A stretch of DNA of 64,000 nucleotides from positions 11,496,789 to 11,560,788 of the forward strand of contig OY987242.1 in NCBI GenBank assembly GCA_963920765.1, read 5' to 3'. This document shows, in pieces, positions 37,894 through 50,413 of the stretch (its first letter is position 1; each line of letters begins with the position of its first letter). The notes below the pieces were generated by a model. It was given only the letters and a program-made list of their open reading frames with translations. It made no database searches and had not been told where the DNA came from. The position numbers and the translations under genes are program-made. The DNA comes from Ulota crispa (Eukaryota; Streptophyta; Bryopsida; Orthotrichales; Orthotrichaceae).

Positions 37894-37973
37894 CCCCTAA
37901 ATGCCTGAGGCACCAAATTTTAATGTTCTACACACTAAATTTTGGTGCCTCAAGCATTTAGAGTTAACCCTTA
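37894..37973. mobile_element. 80-base TTAA-flanked hairpin, minimal member of the family
   Basis: TTAA at 37890-37893 and 37974-37977. Arms CCCTAAATGCCTGAGGCACC and the near-complement GGTGCCTCAAGCATTTAG pair almost completely over a loop of about 16 bases. The right TTAA is directly followed by CCCTTAAATGCTGC, like another family terminus. Confidence 0.8.
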
Positions 37974-38281
37974 AATGCTGCTTTGGTCACTGCGACTAGC
38001 TCAATTACAATATTTACATTATTCCTCTCAGTGTCTAGCAATCATAATATTAATTCTTAAAGTTGTAAGGGTCAACAGTGCATGGTGCTCTCATGAAAAT
38101 TGCAAGAAGGGCAGCTTGGGACCTAACACCATATTTTTATATCTTAGCATTTATCACAATTTGAGTTCCTGCATAATATGATGGCATTTGATTAGGTAAT
38201 TTTTTGTGTTCTGTGAAGAACCATGTGTTTATGATCACTTTTGAAAAAAATCAGATGAAAATTGACTTTTTGTGTAACACA

Positions 38282-38598
38282 TAAGGTAGGAGCACCCATA
38301 AACGTCAAATTAAGGGTTTTGAACATGATGACTATTAATTAACAATTAGCAAATTATAGGATCCTATTAGGAACATAAAAAAATGAGTTTGCACTTTCAA
38401 ATATATTATTTGGATACTGTGACAAGAAGTTGTGAATTTTTAAAGAGCAAACTGCAATTGCATCCATAACCACATTTAAGATTTCATGTTCACATGTTGT
38501 GCATCCTTGTCATTACATCTATTCACTTCCACAAATTTTCCAAGATTTCAGATGTAACAATTATGGGGACACTGACGCATAGGGGTGTTCCTACCTTA
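38282..38598. mobile_element. MITE with TAAGGTAGGAGCACC termini (copy 2, 317 bp)
   Basis: Same length and interior as the copy at 7985 (GGGTTTTGAACATGATGACT, CATCCTTGTCATTACATCTA). Right end CCTACCTTA is slightly diverged (GGGGTGTTCCTACC). A TTAA element is inserted directly at its right tip. Confidence 0.88.
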
Positions 38599-38599
38599 A

Positions 38600-39227
38600 C
38601 CTCTAAATGCCCAAGCAACCAAATTTGGGTTGCAAGGAAACTTTGAAGATGAATAAAAATTTATCAAACCATTATTTTCAGTATTTTATTTTCAATATAA
38701 GTTTGTTTTGAAGTCTACTTTCAACATCAAAAATCTGATTTGTAAAATAAAATTTGATGATTTTTCTACTTGAGATTTTGTACAAGGGTGTACACTGCAA
38801 TCTTGAGTTTTCTAGTGTTGGAAAATCTTGAAAATGAGCCTCAAATACGCTAGAGCTTGGAGAAAAATCCACATTAGAAATCCATTTAATAATAATGTAG
38901 GAGTAGATTTTCAAAACCGTAAATTGATTCAAGTTAGACATGTAATGACCTTAAACCTTGTATTTTTGTGGTGACCAACTTTTTGAATTTGACATGTGAA
39001 ATGAGGATTAAAAGACTATAAGTCACTTTTGCAATTTTAACACCCTCATGTTCAAACATTATAATCTTTCAAACTATAAGTGATATTGTTGTGTTTTCTT
39101 TTTTCATGTAATCTCTAACATGTTTAGTTTAAATTTGTACACTTGATGAAATTCATAGAGAGATTGATTGATTGTTCAGTTTCATGGAAAGTCCAAGAAG
39201 CTCAGATAGGACTTGGGCATTTAGGGG
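38600..39227. mobile_element. TTAA-flanked element, 628 bp, inserted at a MITE tip
   Basis: TTAA at 38596-38599 and 39228-39231; begins CCTCTAAATGCCCAAG and ends CTTGGGCATTTAGGGG, an inverted pair. The left TTAA overlaps the last bases of the MITE. It ends about 370 bases before the eIF3b start codon, so it borders the promoter. Confidence 0.83.
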
Positions 39228-39231
39228 TTAA

Positions 39232-39598
39232 TCTTTTTCCAGAGCTGGAGGATGTTTCTCGTCCTCCTCGACGTTTAGGGTTGTGATCATAAAATGGTTC
39301 CCCTAAGTTGCTCCTTTTTGTCTCGAAGGAGCGTGGGGAGCACAGAGAACGTGGGGAACATAGGGAACATCACGAACGAGGCGAGCCTGACCTAAAAAAC
39401 CCTAAAACTTCGAAAGAGCTGTGGCCTGCTTTAGTTATTTTGCATTGTATCTTGCGTTCAATCGGCCACCGCTGTATCTTTGTTTCCCTTTTTTCTCGCG
39501 TTGTCTCCATTTTTTGCACTAGGGACTGTTGTTATCGCAACCCGGACGCGACGGCCGTTCTTTTGAGTGCTCAAGTGGCGCCCACGGCGCCGCACGAT
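39232..39598 (+). promoter_or_regulatory. Promoter and 5'UTR region of eIF3b
   Basis: Higher GC than the transposons upstream, with a purine-rich repeat of GGGGAGCACAGAGAACG-like units at 39330-39385. The frame of exon 1 is open through here but has no ATG before 39599, so I treat it as leader. No core promoter element was identified. Confidence 0.45.
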
Positions 39599-42500
39599 AT
39601 GGTGCCCCGGCACGATATGGTGCCTCCGGGGATGGAAGAGGAGGAGCAACAGCCGCGAATCCAGTTGAATATCGACTGGGGTAATGTGGATTTGGATTCC
39701 ATCGTGCTGCCCCCCGGCGATGACATGGGCATTAAGAGGTAATCCAGAAGGAATTCCCTCTTGTAAGGATTACGTGCGCAGGACGTTTTTTGCATATGAA
39801 TACTACAATCTCTATCCTTTCAGTCTTGGTCTGTCTTACTCACTTTGCATCTAGAATAATTTCATCCTTTTATAAAAAACGATTTTTTGAGGTTTATCTT
39901 TTATTGAGATGTAGCGCATGTATGAATGATTTGCAGCGATGACGAAGAAGAGGAAGAAGAGCCTCATGAATCTGAGACAGGTTTCGGTAGCGTTATTGTA
40001 GTTGATAATTTGCCCGTCGTGGCATCTGAGAAGTATGAGAAGCTGGAAGGTGTCATCCGCAAGATTTTTGGTCAAATTGGTGTCATCACTCCGAACGGTC
40101 TATTGATGCCAAGGGACGAAAGTGGGAAGACTAAAGGCTACGCCTTTATCGAGTACAGCAGTTCTCAGGTACAGTGTACATCTGCTAAGTTTCGATTATG
40201 TGTGATTTCAAGTTGCTGTGTATCCTGCTGAACACCTTGGACTTTGCGAGTTGTGCAGTTGAGGTTTAGTTGCTAAACAATGGGAGCTGACCTAAACTTA
40301 CGAAACTGATATTGTTGAACAGTATGGTATTGGAACTGTAATAATTAGTTTATGTAGCGGTTGTACCTTTAGATGTAAAGTCGTCTGCATTTTCAACATA
40401 GAATTTTGTTTGAATTTTCGAGTCTTATTCTTGGGGCCCTGTTCGTGTGGAATAACTTAATGTTTCTTGCTGCAGGAGGCACAAACTGCTCGCGAGCAGA
40501 CGAACGGCTACAAGCTTGACAGATCCCATGTCTTTGTCGTTAACATGTATGACGACTATGAGAAGTTTATGAGAGTGCCTGATGAGTGGAACTCGCCAGA
40601 AATTAAGCCCTATACTCCTGGGGAAAACCTTGTAGCTTGGCTGACAGACGACCGGGGCCGGGATCAATTTGTTATTCGTTTCGGATCTGAGACCGAGGTG
40701 TACTGGAACAACGCAAGTCAAGGGAAGCCTGACCCAGTGTATCATCGCTCTGTAAGTTACTTCATTCTGTCGTCATTGATTTTGGTTAGAACGGGGTCAG
40801 TTGTATATTGGTCAATTCAGGCTGATGTAATCTGAGGTTTGCTAACTTTCTCTTTTGCGAAAACAGTTCTGGACGGAGAGCTTTGTGCAATGGTCGCCAT
40901 TGGGTACCTATCTGGCCACTATTCATAGGCAGGGTGCTGCCGTGTGGGGAGGAGAGAAGTCCTTCAATCGTCTCATGCGTTACATTCACTCTCAGGTATG
41001 TCGAGTGCTGTGCTTTTTGCTTTTTTTTTTCTTGAAGTGTAGAAAAATCACTTGTTTTATGGATATGGACAGAACCTTGTTATAGCAGCCTAGTTTTCCA
41101 AATAGAAGTGATTTACTTTATGAAGGCATGGAAGAATTAACCTTAATTTGTGTCTTCTCTTTGTTCTGAGCAGGTCAAGTTGATCGATTTCTCTCCAGGA
41201 GAGAAGTTTATGGTGACGTACAGCAGCCATGAGCCCAGTAACCCACGGGATACTCAGGTACGCTCAGTGCTTATGTGTACTTCTGTTACCACAATGACTT
41301 TCAAACAGTTCATAATTCAGTTCCAATTGTTCCTCACATACTGTACCCTTGTTGGGATCTCATACATGTTACGCGTTTCCGATTTGAGAAGAGTTTATCG
41401 TACTGTCGTGTAGAACTTATTTGTACCGTTGGTGTCCAGTTTAAACTCATCCAAGCGACTGTCCTTCGTGGTTGGCTTGCAGAGAGTTACTTTAATGGTC
41501 TTTGATGTTCGTAGTGGCAAAGTCCTCCGTGAGTTCAAGGGAAGCGCGGATGACTTTGCAACTGGCGGGACTGGAGGTATTGCTGGTGTGTCATGGCCTG
41601 TCTTCAGGTGGGCCGGCGGCCGGGAGGATAAGTACTTCGCACGAATTGGTAAAAATGCGATTAGTGTGTATGAGACTGAAAGCATGGGTCTACTGGATAA
41701 GAAATCACTGAAGGTGGAGAATGTGGTTGACTTCTGCTGGTCTCCAACCGACCCGCTTCTGTCGCTCTTTGTACCTGAAGGCGGTGGTGGCAACCAGCCT
41801 GCTAGGGTGAGTATTCTCACATGTTCTTTTTCTTGTTTTCTGCTGGTAACTGGTGTTGTCTACAGTTCTGGCTATACGGTTTGATCAGTTCAGTTGGCTA
41901 AACACGTATGCCTATATGCTGAACATGGACTAAAAGTAATTCTGTTTGTGTTCGTTCAGGTAAGTCTGGTGTCTATCCCCAGCAGAGAGGAGTTGAGGCA
42001 GAAGAATCTTTTCAGTGTCAGCGACTGCAAGATGTACTGGCAAAGCAATGGCGAGTACCTGGCTGTTAAGGTGGACCGGTACACAAAAACCAAGAAGAGT
42101 ACCTATACTGGATTTGAGCTTTTCCGTGTGAAGGAACGTGATATCCCTATTGAGGTTCTTGAGCTTGAGAACAAGAATGACAAGATCGTGGCATTCGCTT
42201 GGGAACCGAAGGGTCACCGTTTTGCTATCATCCACGGTGATGGTCCACGACCGGATATTACTTTCTACTCAATGAAGGGTCGTGTGACGAAGCTCACCAC
42301 CCTCAAGGGCAGACAAGCTAACGCCCTCTATTGGTCCCCCCTTGGACGCTTCATCATTCTTGCTGGTACGCTTTCCCCTTTTTTTGCTATTCTAGCTGTC
42401 TTTGTTGCTCACACACGCCGACGCAATAGTTCACATCAGAAGTTGCCCACTATCAAGATGTGGTTTTAATCCATACATTTGTGGTGTCCGTTGTTTTGAA

Positions 42501-43368
42501 ACGCAATCTCTGGCATTCTCTCAGGTTTGAAGGCATATAACGGTCAGCTTGAGTTCTACAACGTGGATGACTTGGAGACAATGGCGACGGCTGAGCATTT
42601 CATGGCTACTGACGTTGATTGGGATCCTACTGGCAGGCAAGTACCTCTGTCGCCGTTGCCACCTAGTTTATTCATACTCCTGGTATCTGTTTGAATGTGA
42701 GTGTAATATACTAGGCATGATAGTTTTGCATTTCGAATGTTTAGTTGGTTGCTTGAATGGGAGTTTGCGCTCTTTTGCAGGTTCTGTTCAACTTCAGTCA
42801 CGTCCGTCCACCAGATGGAGAATGGATTCAACATCTGGTCATTCCAAGGGAAGTTGTTGTATCGCCTACCAAGGGACAGGTTCTTCCAGGTATGTATGTG
42901 TATATGGCTGTCTTTCCTGTAGTATCAAGTTTCTAGATGTCTCGTTTGCAAGCAAGCAGGTGGTCTCTTGAGGTGAAATATTTCATTCCATAAGTGACGT
43001 CATTTCATCTTTCCATTCAGTTTCTATGGCGCCCAAGACCCCCGACACTGATCACTGCTGACGACGAAGCTGAGATCGCCAAGAACCTGCGAAAGTACAG
43101 CAAGAAGTACGAGGCTGACGATCTTGCAAGATCTCTGGAGGGTACCGAGAGGGACACTGAGAACCGCCGGAAGTTGGTGGATGAGTGGAAGTCGTGGGTC
43201 GCCCAATGGAAGTCAGCGCAGGAGGACGAAGCGGAGATGCGTCTCATGCTCCGTGACGGTGTCCCTAGCGACACCGAGGAAGACTACGAGGCAGAGGAAG
43301 TAGAAGTAGAGGAGATTATCAACATCGAAGAGGAAGTCGTTGGGTACGGATTTGAGCAGACTGACTAA
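39599..43368 (+). CDS. eIF3b: Translation initiation factor eIF3 subunit B, 10 exons
   Basis: Exons 39599-39738, 39937-40168, 40476-40751, 40867-40995, 41174-41257, 41483-41806, 41960-42365, 42525-42636, 42781-42889 and 43021-43368 join to 719 residues, close to the usual plant length. N-terminus: acidic (IDWGNVDLDSIVLPPGDD), then SDDEEEEEEPHE; RRM with IVVDNLPVV and KGYAFIEYSSSQEAQ; the beta-propeller follows (DQFVIRFGSETEVYWNN, FVQWSPLGTYLATIHRQG, FDVRSGKVLREF, FCWSPTDPLL, MYWQSNGEYLAVKVDR, FAWEPKGHRFAIIHGD, ALYWSPLGRFIILAG, VDWDPTGR, TSVHQMENGFNIWSF); then FLWRPRPPTLI and a C-terminal Glu-rich helix. eIF3b is the scaffold of the eIF3 complex that recruits the 40S ribosome. The intron after GR uses a GC donor. 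The second and third in-frame ATGs (39617, 39632) are alternative starts. Gene intact. Confidence 0.95.
42637..42780 (+). other. GC-AG intron in eIF3b
   Basis: The exon ends GGCAG and the intron starts GCAAGT; the acceptor is TTTTGCAG. Only this border keeps the conserved frame (DPTGR joined to FCSTSVTSVHQMENG). Using the nearby GT (gcaa|gtacct) would throw the next exon into another frame. Confidence 0.88.
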
Positions 43369-44185
43369 ACGGTAGACAATTGTTCAGGCCTGATATCAGG
43401 TTTTTGTAGCACAAGGTTCGTTTCATCAAGTTCCAGCAGCAGCAGCATTTGTCGTTTGTCTAGTAACATTGAAGTATTAGACAGAAGAGGTCTCGCTCAT
43501 TATCCGTTGATAATGCGGTTTGGTTTTGTAGTTTGCCCCCTTCCCCTCCCTTTCCTTTCAGTAAACGTGGGGGTGTTTCGCCTTCTTTACTACATTCTGT
43601 CTGTCGTTTTACTGTTCGTTTTCTTTGTCTTTCTTTTTGTCCAGCTTTGCTGTGATTTTAAAGTTCATACATGCCCATATAAACAGAAGACGGTTTTGTG
43701 TTGATCGAACGATTGCAGTGGTCTCTTCTTGAATCTCCTGATCTTCTGAAGTTTTCTTGAACAATTTCTGAGTTCAGTAAGTGAAGAAGCAATGTGGAAG
43801 GCCTTGGAGTTGGTTCGGATGGGCGGTTCCTGCGTCTGCTAAGCGTGTCATGAGCACTGAGTTTAGGGGCGGTTCACACTCTTGTCACCTGAATTCTCCC
43901 AGCACCTGATTGGCCGAGAGGGGTTGAAAGTTGGGACTGATTGCGTCATACTACTAGTTCATTTAGAAATGCCTACAAATATCTACACTTCTTGGACGTA
44001 GAAACTCAAGAGTAAAATCCTTTCACTCATAATACCCAAGCAACTCTTTGTATTGGTTCCTCCTCCCCTTTTGCAGCAAATCAATAAACGGTTCCTCCCC
44101 TTTTGCAAATCAAATAGAGCATCTGATTTGGCGAGGCCTAAAGGCTCTCAATCTCCACCCATGCTCTTTGAAAAGGTGACCTTAC
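43369..44185. other. eIF3b 3'UTR and flank
   Basis: T-rich 3'UTR including AGCAGCAGCAGC at about 43436. After 43700, nothing recognised apart from GAGCATCTGATTTGGCGAGGC at 44117, which may be the left end of a MITE whose right end is near 45640 (CTAAATTCGCCAAATAAG). Confidence 0.4.
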
Positions 44186-45517
44186 ACCAGCCCACCTTAA
44201 AAGTGGTAAATCCACTTTTATGGTAAATCCACTTTTATCCACAATTAGCTAAAAATTGGTAATTGGTAACTGGTAAGAGTTAGAAGTGTTTATAACCACT
44301 TTTAATTGTTTTATCATTTGTATTGGTGCCCACAAGCTTAACTGATTCAAAAGTGAAAATATTTTAGATTGCAAATCACCTTCCCCTTGCAATATTTATC
44401 TTTCTCCTATCCAAAAATGGAAAAATCAAACTCTACAAATGCAATATTTGAGAATAGTGTGGCTATACCTCCCTTCCAGTCAAGCAAGATTCAAATTGAA
44501 CGCCACCTTTGTAAATTGGGAAAAATGGAGGTACCAATTTGTGCTCCACCTTAAGGCTTAAACCCAAAAAGTTACCCTAAACCAGATTCAAAGGTATCAG
44601 ATTCAGTTTGAGCCACTAAGTTTTTCCCTTGCGAATTCCTCCTCATGTGAGGGCATGTGTACCAAAAAAGACAATGGAGCTCAAATTAAGGTGACCACCT
44701 TAATCCTTCAAAAGTCCCAAAATATATTGTTTTTCCCAATTTAACGAATATGGCGTTATTGCTAATTGACAAGCTTCCAACCAACCTCAAATGTAGTCTT
44801 GTGGTTGCATTGTCAAACACAATAGCAAAACCATTGCCCTCCAAGTATGGTGTGTGCATGACTTTGTGGTCCATCTAAACTTGACAGTACAAAGGAAAGT
44901 TGTCAACTTGGATATCTTTTTGTCACTTTAAACATTTTAATGTTACTTCATACACGGTTAGTCAATTTGAATGTGTCAATCGAAACATTGTTTTCTTGTA
45001 GTGATCCACGCAAGCTAGAGAGCATGGCTAGGCAAAGTCCGACTCAAGGACGTTTGACAAATGTTATCTTGGACTAAAAATGGTTGGTAAAGAAGTGGAG
45101 AATGGTGGAATGGAAAAATCTGCAAAGAAGTGGTGAACCCCATACACAAGTGTTGTATGGCCATCCAAACAATGCTATTTTATGAGTGTAAAACAATGAG
45201 CCCATGAGCAATGAGCCAAGATTTTGTGAGCTAACACTAATTGTAAGCTCAAAATTCATGGAAAAACTTTAAAATAATAAGTTTTTCAAGAGATGGGTGT
45301 TTATAATGCACAATTACAACAACCTATGTACACGTTTATAGGTGAAATTTAATATTTTGGTTATAAATCTAAGCTCATGGCTCACTACTCATGTATTCCT
45401 GCTCATGATTTAGCATTCCTTATTATCATCCAAAGGCTTAAAAGTGGTAGACCACCAAGCTTAAAAGTGGTAAAGGTGGTAAATATTTATAGATTACCAC
45501 TTTTAAGGTGGCCTGCC
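44186..45517. mobile_element. Element with CCACCTTAAAAGTGGTAA inverted ends
   Basis: Left CCAGCCCACCTTAAAAGTGG and right CCACTTTTAAGGTGGCCTG are inverted repeats; short tandem copies of GGTAAATCCACTTTTA follow the left end, and AAAAGTGGTA words precede the right. Interior without recognised genes. Superfamily unknown. Confidence 0.55.
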
Positions 45518-45819
45518 TTACACTCAAACACACCCCATAAATAAGCAATTGACCACTTATTTAGGGAAGTAGAGAATAAAGCTCACTAAACTTAGGGTGA
45601 ATAGTGCATGAATAGTGGTTTGGAGAATGACTTGCTAAATTCGCCAAATAAGAGAGGTTGAGAGGGGCTTGAGAGGGGCCTGGCTACTTTTCATCCACTT
45701 TGAGCAAGCTAAAGCCACTGGTGGGAACTCTTAGTTGAGATTTGTATAAGCTTAGTTAGTGAGGTGGAACTTATTGTGAACTACCCCTTCTCAAATGGCT
45801 ATGTGCTATTGTAGAGTAG

Positions 45820-45923
45820 CTGTACAGAGGCCTCACGTACAGAGGCCTCACAAAAACATTGTCGAGTTTTTCTCTTTCCTCCAAAGAAAAACGTGACAAT
45901 ATTTTTGTGAGGCCACTGTACAG
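45820..45923. mobile_element. Hairpin MITE of about 104 bp
   Basis: Ends CTGTACAGAGGCCTCAC and GTGAGGCCACTGTACAG, inner arms AAAAACATTGTC and GACAATATTTTT. The left arm carries an internal duplication of GTACAGAGGCCTCAC. Confidence 0.7.
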
Positions 45924-46804
45924 TACAATAAAAAAAAACCAGTTTTACGTACAAGACTAATTACAAGACAAATTGGCTTTGAAATGCATTTGAGAAGAGC
46001 CTTATATTTCTAGAAAGCAAGGTTTCCCACCTTTCCAATAAGATTAGTTTCACACAAAATGGATAAAAACAGTAATCACAAGGTGTAGCTAAATGGACAA
46101 AAAAGGTAAAAAATTCCACTTTATATGCTACCCAAAAACGGTTCTACAAAAAATTTGATAAATGCTATGGAAAATTCAATTGGTGAAAACAATCAAGAAT
46201 TGGCCTTGAATATAGGACAACAAATTTCTAAGATGACATGATAGCACCATTTCAGTAAATATTCAAATACTACAATTATATAGCTAATGATTATATAGAG
46301 AAACAATATAAGCGTATTTTTGGAGCTATTTGAATTTTTTAGGATTGCACAATTGAAATTTGGCAGTCTTCTTGGATGTTTGATGTATTGTGTTGTTGCT
46401 TTTATCCATCTTTGACCAAATAATGATATGTATTTTGAGGCCATGCTATATAAACACCATTCTTTATCAATTCACATAACTAATTCTATTGTTGTTTTTT
46501 TAGTTGGATGCAAAATTCTTGTGATCACAAGCTTTCTTCAAGACCAATTTCCAAAATCTTGAGTGATTTTACTCTATAGGCCAAAAACTACTATCCTAAA
46601 CCAAAATATGGTTTGGTGGTCTCTAAAGGATTAAAGTAAAAAAGATTGGGTGAAAAATGGATGAAAGTGCCAAACCTCACTCTACAAAAACATTACGGTG
46701 CACTCAAATTTGGATAAAACTTGTTAAGATATCAGTGTGTATGTTGCTCACAAATAAATTGGAATAATTTCCCATCCTAAAATTTAGCAAGATATTTTTG
46801 GGGA

Positions 46805-47148
46805 ATTCACAAACATGGCACAAAAATATAAAAAATACTACAAACAGGGGCATAGTTTCAAAACAATTACAAACGGGGCATAGTTTCAAAACAATTACAA
46901 ACGGGGCATAGTTTCAAGACCCCTTTACTAAAATTTCTTTATTTAGGCTTGATTTTTAGAGATTTTTAAGTTTCTGGAAGTTAAATAACACTTAATGTGA
47001 TATATCTAAATTAACCAAGGGTCCAGTCCAACATTTTATTGGAATTAAGATGTTTTTTTAAAATTGTGCCCCTATTTGTAATTATTTTGAAAGTGTGCCC
47101 TATCTGTAACAATTTTCATTTTTGTGCCCCTATTTGTAAATTTCCAAT
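46805..47148. repeat. Inverted-repeat element with internal tandem copies
   Basis: Left side: three tandem copies of ACAAACGGGGCATAGTTTCA (46843-46920). Right side: complementary words GTGCCCCTATTTGTAA at 47066 and 47136. A diverged relative lies at 10057. Confidence 0.6.
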
Positions 47149-49256
47149 GTTTTTCTTTCTTGAGATCTCTATGCACAAACCCTTTAACACTTTCACTAAT
47201 TACGGCTTTTCTTTCAGCATGTATCACAATATCATATGCAATCTTGGAAGTTCTGTAGGAAATTGGTGCATTTTCTAGTTTTGTGTGGTATAAATTTGTC
47301 ATTCCTATTTACCATGCGGTAAACTGCCAAGTTTTTAAATTTCTCCTTGGGCATGTTTCCAAAATGTGATGTGTATGGTTGGATTTTTTCCCCATGATGC
47401 TTTCAAAGGGTTCATGCATAATTTAGGGTCCCATAATTTAATATCATTGGTAAGAGTTGAATTTAGATAAGCCTCCACCTTCTTGGGGCCAAGGATGTTG
47501 CTTTTGGGAAATGCATGCATCCAAAAGAGGATTCATGCATTTTTTGATAATTGATTAGTACCACATATCAACACATGTAATTCAACACAATTTACTATTA
47601 TGAAAATCAAGTAAGCCAAACAAATATGAAGCATTGTTTGGACTAAGGCATGCCTCTTTAATTTAAGTTTTCCAAAAGTAAATGCAAAAATTAACAAATT
47701 AACCCTCAACTATGTGCACAAATTAAGTCCACTGATTCCCTATAAAAAAGTTTGCACTTGAATATATCCTTGCATATATCACATGGCAGTAAGTGTGCAA
47801 CATTTGTGGTGGCAAGGCCACCATGTTCCTTAGCATGATCACAGTTGAATCCGACTTCTCTATTCTTAAACATTCAAAAGATGAGCATTGTAAATTGTTG
47901 ACTAACTTGAGGGGGTGTTCCAGTGCAAGCAATTACATGCTTTGTCATAGTTAATATGATATCAAATATGCAAATATAAAAACAAGTTTGCTAATTTATG
48001 ACAAAACACAAATTAACTTTCAAGATGTGCATAAATTAGGCTAATTTTGCAATTTATGAAAAAACGTAAATTAAAGAGGCCTGGACTAAGGCCAACTAAG
48101 AAAGTCAAGTAATTTAAAAGGTTAGCATACAAATTTGATACTTACTTTCAATTTTCTACAAATGTATGACATCATCAATGATATGATCAAACTCCTCATT
48201 TGACCCTTTCAACTTGCTCCAACTTCACAATGCAATTGTGTTTTTGAAAATTAGATTCAAGAACACAAAGGAGGAAACTAACCTTAGCCTCCTCTGAGGA
48301 GGCTACCACTATATGCCATCTTGAGCCCTAGTTTAATTTAATTTTTATTCATTTTTTTTATTTTTTTATTTTGGCAAACTTTCCATCCCTTTGGCTTAAA
48401 TTCAAAAAAGGAAACCAAAGAAAATGAATATCTTAAATAATGGTGGGAATGTTGTCCAAATTGTTGAGACATTTTTGTTCTCCCCAATTAATTTCCTAAT
48501 TTTACATTTTGAAAATTGATACCTCATTCAAATATTTTTTGTATCACTCAAAAATATTCAATTTTTTTGGCTAGCATTTACCTAAACCTCAGCACTCCCC
48601 ATACATTGATGCTACTTCCCTTGGATGATTTGTTCAATTTGTGTGAAATTATTTTTCCACGAGGGCAAAGTAGAGGTTTGCCCAATGATATTTCAAATAA
48701 TAGATTTTTCTTTTCAAAATGATTTCTTTTACAGAAGGCATACATAAGACTTCAAGGAAAATTCAAAGGGGGTGACTTGATGTTTTAAAGAAAGACAGAA
48801 CTGTTACATGTAGTGAAGCTGCTGTTCATTCATATTACCGTGGAGCAATGTTGGGCCTCAAAATACTGTAGTTATAGGGACTAATCCTCAAACAATATTG
48901 TAGGTACTAGTGAGGCAATCCCAATCATCATAGAAAAACAAATACCTAAGTATAGAACCTGAGTATGCATGCATGATCAATCACAATAAAGAAATAATGA
49001 TAATGAGGAATCAACTGTAGATTTGGACAAATTCAAATGATTTTTCAAATTTTTTATGTGCACATTACAAGCAAACATAACAAAAATTGATGTTGTAAAC
49101 AAGTACAATGGTCATATGATCCGCACTGAGTTGAGTTGGAGGACCCCGACCTAAGCTACCACAATTAAAGAGTACTCTTGTACAAAGAAATTTTTTGTGA
49201 ATACTAGACTGCTAGGATTGGGTAAGTTGTAGACCGCTAGGATTGGGTATGTTGTC
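47149..49256. other. AT-rich DNA, no gene recognised
   Basis: No coding signal or clear transposon end. A short direct duplication of GCTAGGATTGGGTA occurs at 49210-49250. Confidence 0.35.
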
Positions 49257-49259
49257 TAA

Positions 49260-49566
49260 GAGCATTTGCACCCTTATATGCAATCATTGATGCGTTAAGA
49301 GTTTACATCTATTTTTGAAAAGCCCTCAAAATTCTTGTCCCCCACCCTTGCTTTTCAAACATGTCCCATGAATAATCAATCGACCAATAATCAAGAGGAA
49401 TATAGGATACAACTCACTAAACATAGGACAAATAGTGATTCAAAAGCCATTGCTAGACACAAGTCAAATTGAATTCCAAAAGGACATTTTGAGGGCCTAG
49501 AACACTTATCCAATCATACAAGTGTTGCTTGTGTCAAACCCTGAGCGCGTAAGGGTGCGGATGCTC
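49260..49566. mobile_element. PIF/Harbinger-like MITE with GAGCATTTGCACC termini, 307 bp
   Basis: Ends GAGCATTTGCACCCTTA and TAAGGGTGCGGATGCTC with direct TAA duplications (49257-49259, 49567-49569). It shares an internal block (GAATATAGGATACAACTCAC) with the one at 57584. Confidence 0.8.
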
Positions 49567-49570
49567 TAAG

Positions 49571-50335
49571 GCAAGGTTTGGGAAGAACCGACTGCTAGTT
49601 CAATGCTAGCCAAGTGAAATGAGAAAAAATCATTTGCAATTTACAAACTTTGGCTAAAAATCAATCAAAAATCTTTGAAATTTTTTATTTATACAATCAA
49701 ACCTCTCTTATTGCATGGGAACGGTGGGGAGTTTTTTTAGTAGTATGCACCAATGTTTTTTTCTTGGCAAATTTTTGCCAGATTCTTACATCAAAATGCA
49801 TGCAGCGATTGTTACATTGAAGATTTTAGGAGAAAAAGTGGATGATATTGCCAAGTCCGTACTCAGGAAGACACATTATTTGCCATATTTTGGATGAAAG
49901 TAGCTTATACTAGTAAACTTTTGGATGAATATACACAAATTGTTCATACTTTCCAATTTTAACAAAATTTTCCTTACCTCCATGCATTCTAGGGTGCGGG
50001 TTGCTCTACCTCAACAAATTGAAAAAAAGAACCCTAGTATGCACACAAAGAGGTTCAAGCACATTTTCTATTGGTGACATTGTACTTTGGTGGTCCCACT
50101 CTGACAAAAATAACTCCATCCATGATTATTGGACCACACTTTATGCACATACAGAGTATGCAATTTAAGAACTCCAAGTAGTCATGCAAATAGGGAATAT
50201 GCAATAAAAGAGGCCTGATTGTAGAATGAAATAGAGAAAACAACCACAAGAGCTCCTTAATAAACCGGTTCAATACAAGAATTGAAGGAAATCTACCGAA
50301 AAATCTCAAATGTTTCCAGGAGCTTGCTCTAAGGG
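49571..50335. repeat. Partial copy of the 51.2-51.4 kb arm, split by a nested MITE
   Basis: 49573-49655 resembles 51250-51325 (AAGAACCGACTGCTAGTTCA, GAAATGAGAAAAAATC) and 50222-50312 resembles 51370-51440 (AATAAACCGGTTC, AGAATTGAAGGAAATC). Between them are inverted ends ACAATCAAACCTCTCTTATTGCAT-like at 49694 and their complement at 50222, so about 530 bases appear inserted. Confidence 0.55.
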
Positions 50336-50413
50336 TTAAGTTGCTGGTTGCTGGTTATTTACCAATCAAAAGTTTTTGCAACCCAAATTAGTAATTTGAT
50401 GTGATTTATTTTT

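Noticed and set aside
37890-37905. CCCCTAAA tips as telomeric repeat
   Set aside because: Only a single telomere-like unit occurs per tip; there are no tandem TTTAGGG arrays.
39308-39598. Upstream extension of eIF3b exon 1 with GERGEHRE repeats
   Set aside because: No ATG in this frame before 39599, and the sequence does not look like the eIF3b N-terminus; treated as leader.
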